Part shown: positions 34,596 through 41,865 of the stretch, piece after piece
Numbering within the stretch: position 1 is the first letter of the stretch
Layout of the letters: each line of letters begins with the position of its first letter
Assembly: GCA_000310025.1 (NCBI GenBank)
Contig: FN649743.1
Span: 2,365,448-2,407,312 of the forward strand
DNA: 41,865 nt
Direction: 5' to 3'
DNA from: Ectocarpus siliculosus
Taxonomy: Eukaryota > Sar > Phaeophyceae > Ectocarpales > Ectocarpaceae
Translations under genes and position numbers: made by a program
Notes under the pieces: model-generated
The model's input: only the letters and a program-made list of their open reading frames with translations
Database searches by the model: none
What the model was told of the DNA's origin: nothing

Positions 34596-35778
34596 CGTGT
34601 ACAGTTCGGCGCGCATCCGGGGGAGACGTGGAATCACCCGGGGGGGGACGTCAATGCGCGCTTGGTTGGCGCTAACCTGGGCCGCCGATCTATCTGCCTG
34701 TACTACTTCGGGTCAACGTCACAACTGTGCTTTGGGGGAAAGCACGTCGTGTACGCACGACCCAAGTGCTCGCAGCCTTAAGTACCAAAAGGGTTTTTCT
34801 CTGTCGTACGCGCAGAATTGCCGTTCCAGGTCGATCGCATAACAGCACGATTGTGCGCCTCATCGACTCGTTGTTTGTTTTTAGCACCGAACCCGCGAGT
34901 GCTTCAAGGGTTACTCGCTCGGAAAAACCGCCCTGCCACCTGTACTTGGTGCCTGCTCTTGTGGCCCCGCCCTCCACCCTGTATTTATCAGTCGGATTGG
35001 ATTAAGGTTGAGGGCATTAGGGGATACTCGTGTGTGTGGGTCTTCTCGGCTGAGATAGATACCAGACCTTGTGAACTGTTCCATTTCGGCGCTCCGGCTC
35101 TCTTGACGCTCCTTGGAGGTGTGTTGCGGTTTTTAGTCTCGCCCAAGAATTACGTGCATTTACCAGGGTGTTATCGGGATTAAAGATTTGCTCCGGGGTG
35201 CAAACTGGGGCTGGGGGGGGGGGGGGGGGGGAGGGAGATCATTGTCGTATTCTCGCAGACCGTTGGCCACACGCCATCCTCTTTCGAGACGGGGCACAAT
35301 TCCTACTCCTCAGCCACCAGTACAAAGACGTTCGACCAGGCGTTCCCAAAACTTGTGTATTTTCTTTTAACATGTACTCCAGTTTTCTTTGTAGTATCCC
35401 GTTCCTTTGCCGGTACTTTGGCAACCGCCTATGTATCTTGTCGCTTACGAACGTTCTCTTGACAACTCTCAAATTTACGAACCACCGATAAAGGTTCCAT
35501 CTACGTGTTGTCCTCATCTCTTTTTTTTGCCGACGGGCCTCCCATTCTTGCCCGCACATGTTTCGTAAACACTACGCCAACCCCGTACGATCAACGATAT
35601 TTCAAGTCTGAATGGGTGCCCTACAAAATGGCACCAATCCCCGCAGCTATGCATACAAAAACGGAAATGAACGGGTCGCGTACTCTGCCAACACTACTTG
35701 GTCGCTTCTGTGCAGCAGGCAATCCACACCTCCAAGCACTTCCCCCACACTTTCCTACAGAGAGGTAGGTCCTTCACA
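34596..35778. other. Intergenic stretch between convergent genes
   Basis: This holds the 3' ends of the CUEDC2-like gene (plus) and of the unrecognised minus-strand gene. A G run of about 20 lies near 35213-35231. No coding exon is recognised. Confidence 0.4.
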
Positions 35779-37481
35779 TCAGAAACCGGGCGTGTTGATG
35801 CTTCGCCTTGGGATGTAGCCCGCCCGCATCCCCTCCAAGTTCTTGCGCGCGGTCACCACCTCCTCCGTATCCGCCCCGTTCAGCACTGACAGCGTCTCTA
35901 TGTACCTCACCATTGCCTTCTGGCAGTCTTGGAGGTACACACGCCGGCTGGAGGCCAACCAGTCGCAGCCCCCGTCCTGAACCTCCCCCCCCCCTCCCCC
36001 CCCCGCCCCTACCGGATTATATACTGTCGTGGGGCGGGATGGGTCGCCATGCCGTCTCCCGCACACCGTGCAGCCGCCGCCGCCCAAGCCTAGATATTTC
36101 GGCCCCATGCCGCTGCTGCTGGTGGTAGCCGTCGTGCGCGGAGGCGGTTGCCGAAAGTCGGGGACGGACAAACGGCGTGTTGGGTGTATGATCACAGGGT
36201 TGAGAATCGTGTCGGGCGTGATCTGGCCTAACGGTGTCAAGCAGGGCACTATTATAGTCGAGGTGTTGGTGAGCCATTTGCTGGCGTGATCTACACAAGA
36301 GCATTGCGTGCTTTGCTAGTTCGGGGGTTCGCCACTTATGGGTGTTGTTCGTGCATACCTTGAAGAAAGATGGGGATCTACTGGTGAATATACCACCTTC
36401 GTCACAGCCCCCCGAGAAAAAACACAAAAAAAAAGAGCCAAAAAATACCAAAAGAGTCTTGAGATAATGTATCTCTAAAGGTACTACTGTACAGCTCTAG
36501 GTCCAGACGTTTCCGAGAAACGAAACGGTACGCAACGGAGTGCCGGCAGCAGGAGCAGCAGTAAAAGTGCAGCGGTACGATATTGCGTCCCCAAAACTGA
36601 AAAAAAAAAAAACTTCCCAAAACATAAACAAACAACACCCCAAAACCCAATATATATACTTAGTATAGTCCAACGTCCTTGTTGGTCAACGGAGCAACTT
36701 TTATTGTCCAATCATCACCGAGGGGCGAGAACGAAACCGTAGCCCGAGGGAACGCCTGTGGGAGTTCCAGGACAAGAGATCGCACCGTCTAGACGCACAA
36801 AGCCAACAGACATGCGCACACGCTGGCAGCACGAGCCAAGCGTGTTTGTTGCGATGGATCCAAAAACTCCTCTGTAGACAGGGAGCAACTCGTAGTCCAT
36901 GGGGTAAATAGCTGGCTGGCGGCGAGGCGAGACAGAACAAAAAACAAAAAACGTCGACCTCGATTCGAGGAAACCCGGAGTCTTACAGCCCGCACGGGGT
37001 AAATACTGTAGCTGGCGAGACAGCTAAAAATTGTCCTTCCTCCATTGAGTAAAAACCCCGGGTTTCACAGGCCCGGCAAAAAAAGCGACCCCCGGTATTC
37101 TCACCTATCGCACCCCGCAAACGGTGCCACCGCCGCCGCCTGCTTCTTCGGCTCCGACCCCCCCCCTGCGATGATGCCGCGGCGGGGAGGTGGGGTCAGG
37201 ACGAGGCCCGCGTACGTCCGGCAGCGTTCGGAAGCCGACGGCGTTTTGGGGGTTCTTCTGCCGTGACGCGCTGCTGCTTTTGCCTCTTGCTGCGACGGTG
37301 TGGTGGCAAGTGAGGCGAGGTCCGTCGGGAGAGGGTAATGATCGGATAAAAAAAACGAACCAGCGCCGCCCCGGATGAAAAAAAGCGCAGAAACGAGAAG
37401 GCCAGTGGATACTACGCTGGTGTAGGTTAGGCCCCCAAGACCCGCCCCAAGACAAACAACGAAGATAAATAGTGGTATCAC
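35779..37481 (-). CDS. Unrecognised protein, partial gene model (two exons)
   Basis: Exon B, 36280-35779, ends at a stop and is open for 167 codons. It reads KWLTNTSTIIVPCLTPLGQI, then MGPKYLGLGGGGCTVCGRRH, a poly-Gly stretch from a C run, and then the well-formed GCDWLASSRRVYLQDCQKAM with VRYIETLSVLNGADTEEVV. The upstream frame ends at donor GATAG|GTGAGA (37105), reads GLVLTPPPRRGIIAGGGSEP then AAVAPFAGCD, and joins exon B in phase 2 at CCAG|CAAATGG. Further upstream the frame stays open to a hydrophobic segment near 37481 but has no ATG, so the true start is unknown. High GC at third positions supports coding. Cysteine pairs (CTVC, CDWL...QDC) might bind metal or form disulfides. No family is recognised. 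Confidence 0.4.
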
Positions 37482-38621
37482 CAGTATGGGCTTTCACGTT
37501 TTCTAGAGGTGCCTGGTCACCGCCGACGTGAAAATTCGTTCCTCGTCCGAGAAGATCTTCTAAATTCGAACAAAGGACAAGGCGCGGAAGAAGAACAAGA
37601 AGAAGAGAAGAATCTATCCATTGCAGTCTCAATCAGCGGTGTCGTGGCAAGCGACAAACTCAATTGTGTTTCCAATTTATGTACAATGTAGGCCATTTCT
37701 CGTCTCCAGGTTGTCCTGCTGTACAGGCCCCATGCACATGCTTGCGTGTACATAGATGTGGCGTGATACACACGCCAGGCTGTCCTTCTCCACATCTCGT
37801 GCGGGAGAGACGGTGCGACGGCGTCAGAGAGCAAGGGTAGTACCTGTCCGGTTCAACCCGGGTTCAGTGCTGAGACTGGTTCCCATCTGGGCTAGCTACC
37901 CGCCCAACGGGTTGACCGGCATCTTCACAGCTCAAATCATATCGGATGCGTATCGGCGATATGTACAGTACCTCTACTTCGACAATAATCTCCCGTTAGG
38001 CCTAAAATCAGAGAAATAAGTCGGAGACCTTCATTCAGCCGGTACCCACCGCGTCCACCTGCTCGTAAGACACCGTTCGTGAAAATTGTTTTCACCAGGT
38101 CCAAGTTTAAACTCTAGCTTCACTCCGTCCCTTAAGTGTCCTGACTCCACCTCTTTTGTTTGAAATCTAGCTTCAACTCCGTCCCTTTTCTCGGCAAGCA
38201 ACCCTATCCTCTGGTAGGGGTAAACACTCCGTAGTCCTGCATTGGCGCTCTTTTTTCGCTCTTACCCCGTTCAGGACTTAGGGCGGGTCTTGCCTGCCCG
38301 TCACAAACGTTGGTCGTGTGGCGTTCTATTGGGCATACATATCTCGCGCAGGGGGCGACGATTGAGATTCTCCCACGGCTCAACTCGCGAACTGCGGCTT
38401 GGGGACAAACGCTTTCGAGGGAATGCGCTAACTTCACTTCACCCGAGTATGCCTTGCAGCAGCAAAAGTTGCCATGCTCGTAGTAATAGCTGTCCAGTCC
38501 CCTGCACACACAACTCTCTCGAAACCGCTCTCCCCCTCACGGCTACTCCACGACTCCACTACTTCCACCCTACAGCGGTAAAAGCCCCGCACCTAGCACG
38601 ATCACACCCATGCACCGCAAG

Positions 38622-38816
38622 GTTGCGAGTCAGCGCACAGGGGTGCGAACGATTTTCAAAGCGTAATTTCTCCACAACCAGGAGGTTACCACTGTCGAAA
38701 CAGGGCAGTCTTGGAAATATCTCGTCGAGAGCTTTCTTGAGAAGCATCCGTTGGCGCTCGCACCCTCCTGTTTGTGGAGAAATTACGCTTTGAAAATCGA
38801 TGCGCTGACTCGCAAC
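38622..38816. repeat. Large imperfect hairpin, MITE-like
   Basis: The left arm 38622-38687 (GTTGCGAGTCAGCGCA, then GATTTTCAAAGCGTAATTTC and TCCACAACCAGGAGG) pairs with the right arm 38762-38816, except for an insertion of about 11 bases in the left arm; the loop is about 74 bases. It shares the word CGATTTTCAAAG with the arms of the element at 4640-4862, which suggests related termini. Confidence 0.65.
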
Positions 38817-39169
38817 ACTACGGTAGCCAGCCAGCCAGCTCAGCTTAGCGCGGGAGACCAACCCCCGCCCAAGCCGAGCAAAGACCTTGCCGAGAACAGC
38901 ATTGTACACTTCTTTTTCACATACCCCGATTGCTTTCATTTTCCCCTGGTCAACCTCATCTCGACAAATTCACCTTCGCCACCCCGCACGAGGCTTAAAA
39001 ACCGACCGGCAAGCAACAAACCACCGCAGCAAAAATTTTCGCTCACCTGTAGGTGGATAGCTGTTTGCCAGAGGGTGTGTGCCAGCTGCTCGCAAGCTAT
39101 GGCCGCATCCACGCAAGGCCTGTCGGGTTGGTATGGGCACGCCAGGGACGGGGGGGTACGAAGCATTCA

Positions 39170-39199
39170 TTATCATCATCATCATCGTCATCATCATCG

Positions 39200-39231
<32 letters not shown>

Positions 39232-39240
39232 GTCATCATC
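39170..39240. repeat. (CAT)n trinucleotide repeat
   Basis: About 23 CAT/CGT triplets. Reading frames through it give poly-His, poly-Ser or poly-Asp depending on frame; none belongs to a supported exon. Confidence 0.95.
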
Positions 39241-39904
39241 GAGAAGCAGTAGCCGCAGAACCAGCATCAGCAGCAGCACCAGCAGCACCACGTGATACCG
39301 CGGCATAGCTGTACACGGCCACGCAGAAAACCCACCTAAGACGCGCGGGCGGGCTGCATGCATCCATCTACCCACTCCCCGTGTGCAGGCGGGATGTTGT
39401 TATTGCTTCCTCCCTTGCTTGCGGGGGGGGGGCAAAGACAACGGTTCGCATTTTCATTGTCCCTCTCACGTACAACCCCAAGATCGCTTTTGTCTCCAAA
39501 CACCCCCATGTGTACCAGTGGCATGAATCCGCGGGACCACCGGCGATTTGGGTCGTGAGTTAGCCTCTCTATCTACAATAGGGGTAATTGGTGGCCCACC
39601 ACAAACACACACTTCCTTCCTTCCGAAACACGTTCGAGAAAGAAAACGGTGTTGCGCAGCCAGCCCAAACGGGGCAGAGGTGCAGCAGGCCTTGGCTTAA
39701 TAAAGAGGGTGTCACGGCTAGATGCCGCGCTTGAAGAAAGCGAGCCAGCGGCGTTTCGTCAAAAAGCGCACGACCGATAGACAACAGCTGGTTGGGCTAC
39801 ACGGCACAAAAAATTAAAAAAGGCACGTGTGTATTCGTGTGTGTGTGCGGGGGTCCCTCTTCGCATTCATGTGTCAAGCCACGATATGCCAGAGCTACAT
39901 GTAC

Positions 39905-40890
39905 CAAAACCAAGCCCGGGGAGGGGGGGCGTACTCTCATGTTTTGCATGCCTTAGCGGCTAGACCGTCGACCACGTGTCCTCGACAGGACGGAGCATTG
40001 TTCCCACAGGACCGATCATCGATGGTCAATCGCTCCTTCCTATTCTGCCAAATGTGGCTCAAATGTGTCATCCTAGCCCATCTATCCTATCGATATCACT
40101 TCCCTTCCCGCCTTTTCAACCCACTTCCTTTGCCCCAGGACTGCTGCCGTCTTCTCCCGGCTATTCCATGCCTCAAACATTTCCCTGTATGCTACCTTCC
40201 TTCTTACTTCCCCAGCTCAGTAGTGTACACTTCCCTCTCCTTCTTGTACAACCGACATTCTGCAACTACATGAACCCGGTCTTCGCACTCGGAGCCGCAA
40301 TCACGTTTGAACTTGTCGCCTTCATCGTCTTCATACCTTCCTCAATCTTCGTCTATTTTCTCGAATGTCCCCGGTCCTGAGTTTGACCTTCAGCTTTGTC
40401 CGTGCATCCATTGGTCCATTGTAGATTTCTTTCAACTCGGTATACATCTAAACCTTCCTTATTTTTGGTTCTTTGGTTAGATTCTGTTCTTCTCTCTCGG
40501 CGTAAGCAGCAGATCTATTCTCCTTGAACCCCTCTAGACCTTCGGTTTCCAGCGTATCACCTTCGTCCATTTCGAACCCCTTCCATACGTCATATGCAAC
40601 CTTGACCCACTCCGTGTGTTGTCTACCCCTCTTCTTGGCTGCTCACTCCGCCTCCCAAGCTATTCTTGGCAACCTCTCCTCTCCCATACCGCATATGCAG
40701 TACTGTCATTTTAGCTTCCTTGTGTCTCTTCCCGATCGTAGGGATATAGGGATTGGATCCCCAGTTCTGCCCTGACGGCTGCAATACTTGTGCACTTGGA
40801 GCATCCTAGGATGATTTTCGCTGCTTCCATCTGCGCCGCCTCGAGCTCTTTGACTACAGTACCTTCTTGTTTCTTTCCCATACTTCTCCG
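39905..40890 (-). mobile_element. Non-LTR retrotransposon (LINE) relic, 3' portion
   Basis: On the minus strand in order: 40890-40715 reads VVKELEAAQMEAAKIILGC, then AAVRAELGIQSL, the block that follows the reverse transcriptase domain in many LINE ORF2 proteins. About 40310-40247 reads CGSECEDRVHVVAECRLY, a C-x3-C...H-x4-C knuckle of zf-RVT type. 40196-40094 reads REMFEAWNSREKTAAVLGQR and then KWVEKAGREVI. About 40060 reads WQNRKERL, then the 3' tail GAGTACG plus poly(C) near 39920. Several stops and frameshifts separate these pieces and the polymerase domain is missing, so it is dead and 5'-truncated. Two tail copies lie at 7505-7690 and 22425-22500. Confidence 0.85.
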
Positions 40891-40899
40891 GCGTGCCGA

Positions 40900-41151
40900 G
40901 ACCGGGGGAGCGCGTCAGGCACAGGCAGCCAGGGTTACGCAGCAGCCGGGTGAGACACTACCCCAACACCTCCACCAACTCAATACCACTCCACAAGTCG
41001 ACGGCTGTGACTGCTCAAAGGACATAAAATATATGTCTTTATCTCTAAGACTTGCAGCCACAGCATGCCGACGAATCTGATTTGACTTAGATTGGTGAGG
41101 TACCACATAGAATCCCGATCTCATCCTTCGTGTTAGACAGCAGTATCTTAC
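40900..41151. other. Spacer without a recognised gene
   Basis: This lies between the LINE relic and the last exon; it may be intron of the unrecognised minus-strand gene. No coding signal is seen. Confidence 0.35.
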
Positions 41152-41324
41152 CTTCCGAACATGCTGTCATAGCCCACAAATAGCTGGTGCAAGTGGTACG
41201 CGGCCTCAGCCCCTCGAAACACGCCGCTGTCGGAAAGGTCAAGGAGAACAGCCGCCATCAACCGGTGAATCGAGCACATCAAGTGGTGGTCCGCGAAGAG
41301 GAACACCCCCACGCAAAACGCCCG
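41152..41324 (-). CDS. Internal exon of an unrecognised gene
   Basis: The exon lies between a strong acceptor (TTGCAG|CGG) and a strong donor (GGAAG|GTAAGA). It is 173 bases, 57 codons plus two, reading RAFCVGVFLFADHHLMCSIH, then RLMAAVLLDLSDSGVFRGAE and AAYHLHQLFVGYDSMFG. High GC at third positions and well-formed amphipathic helices support coding. It looks like part of an alpha-helical repeat or scaffold protein, but no family is recognised. The upstream exon would lie beyond the right edge; the downstream one would lie left of 41152 and was not found, partly because the LINE relic lies there. Confidence 0.6.
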
Positions 41325-41373
41325 CTGCAAGGGCTAACCAAATTCGCATACACAGCACAAACACGCGGAGGGG

Positions 41374-41515
41374 GAGAGAAGAGAGAGAGAAGAGACAGAG
41401 AAGAGACAGAGAAGAGGGAAGAGAGAAGAGAGACAGAGAAAGGCAGAGAGAGAGACAGAGAGAGAGACAGATGAGAGAAAAGAGAGAGAGAGATGAGAGA
41501 CGAGAGAGAGCACGA
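41374..41515. repeat. (GA)n purine microsatellite
   Basis: GAGA/GACAGA repeats read CT-rich on the minus strand, about 50 bases upstream of the acceptor of the exon at 41152-41324. Confidence 0.9.
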
Positions 41516-41521
41516 GAAGTC

Positions 41522-41865
41522 GGGGGGGGGGGGGGGGGGGGCCCTTTTGGTTTTGCTGGCTTTAGGGGTTAACCCTTTGCCCCCCCCCCCCCGGGGGGGG
41601 GGGGCTTTTTTCCCCCGGGCCCAACCCCCGGGGGGCATCCTTTCTTCCCTCTTTTGCCAAGGGGGGCCCAAAAAGGTTTTTCCTGTTTGGTTTTCCCTCC
41701 CAGGTTCCTTTCCCCTTTTTTTAAACCCTTTTTTCTCCCCCGGACCCCTCCCCGCCCCCCCCCTCTTTTTCCTGGCCCCAAAATTTCCCTGGGGGTCCCT
41801 TTGTTTTTTCCCCCCCCCCCCCTGGAAACTTTCCCCCCCTTTTTTTAACCCGGGAATTTCCCGGA
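41522..41865. other. Unreliable homopolymer-rich contig end
   Basis: Runs of G, C, T and A of lengths 3-20 with little else resemble the sequence beside the N gap and look like decayed read ends. Proline- or lysine-rich frames here should be ignored. Confidence 0.85.

Larger units (their letters stand above)
37482..39904. other. Region without a recognised gene
   Basis: Apart from the hairpin and the CAT repeat listed separately, it holds a short tandem duplication near 38111-38190 (CTAGCTTCACTCCGTCCCTT and CTAGCTTCAACTCCGTCCCTT). Frames at 37756-38019 and 39381-39563 look slightly protein-like (HPHVYQWHESAGPPAIW in the latter) but have no convincing partners. Confidence 0.4.

Noticed and set aside
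36715-36900. Minus-strand frame starting MDYELLPVYRGVFGS
   Set aside because: It lies inside the presumed intron of the unrecognised gene, ends in a stop and has no in-phase partner.
37756-38019. Plus-strand frame ending ISDAYRRYVQYLYFDNN
   Set aside because: Low third-position GC compared with real exons here and no splice or domain support.
39170-39308. Poly-His frame over the CAT repeat
   Set aside because: Every frame of a CAT repeat is open; no supported exon joins it.
39905-40030. tRNA or tRNA-derived SINE (TTAGCGGCTAGACC resembles an A box)
   Set aside because: No B box or cloverleaf could be built, and the segment is explained as a LINE 3' end.

Overview
This is a eukaryotic nuclear contig, not bacterial, viral or organellar. 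Genes are split into many short exons with introns of about 0.3-1.6 kb, spliced at AG|GTGAGT-type donors and CAG acceptors. Genes alternate strands and microsatellites are frequent. Gene content is housekeeping. The architecture fits a stramenopile, most likely a brown alga of the Ectocarpus type; that is inference, since no marker gene fixes the species.

Layout. 1-1350 (minus): 5' end of an EST1/SMG7-like gene, running off the left edge. 1351-6858: no gene recognised; holds a 223-bp MITE-like inverted repeat. 6859-17241 (minus): complete nuclear gene for the mitochondrial F1-ATPase beta subunit, 12 exons, 508 aa. 17242-17515: divergent promoter. 17516-20666 (plus): complete gene for the mitochondrial F1 delta subunit, 5 exons, 167 aa. 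20667-23042: no gene; contains a 100-N assembly gap beside poor-quality homopolymer sequence. 23043-24763 (minus): APC11, the RING subunit of the anaphase-promoting complex. 24764-25279: second divergent promoter. 25280-28051 (plus): flavodoxin-fold NAD(P)H dehydrogenase (quinone), 4 exons, 249 aa. 28052-29981: no gene; holds a decayed second copy of the MITE. 29982-34595 (plus): CUE-domain protein resembling CUEDC2, 6 exons, 311 aa. About 35779-37481 (minus): unrecognised gene. 37482-39900: no gene; contains a hairpin and a CAT repeat. 39905-40890 (minus): broken non-LTR retrotransposon. 41152-41324 (minus): one clean exon of an unrecognised gene. 41522-41865: poor-quality contig end.

Functional links. 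The beta and delta subunits act in the same F1 head/stalk assembly and are transcribed head to head from 274 bp, so co-regulation is plausible. APC11 and the quinone reductase also share a divergent spacer, but no functional link is evident.

Signals beyond the genes. The word ACTGCTGTA/TACTGCTGTA recurs about fifty times more often than chance, only in non-coding DNA. Three introns appear to be GC-AG. All five long CT-type microsatellites lie with pyrimidines on the sense strand just upstream of a 3' splice site. Three copies of a LINE 3' end finish in poly(C).
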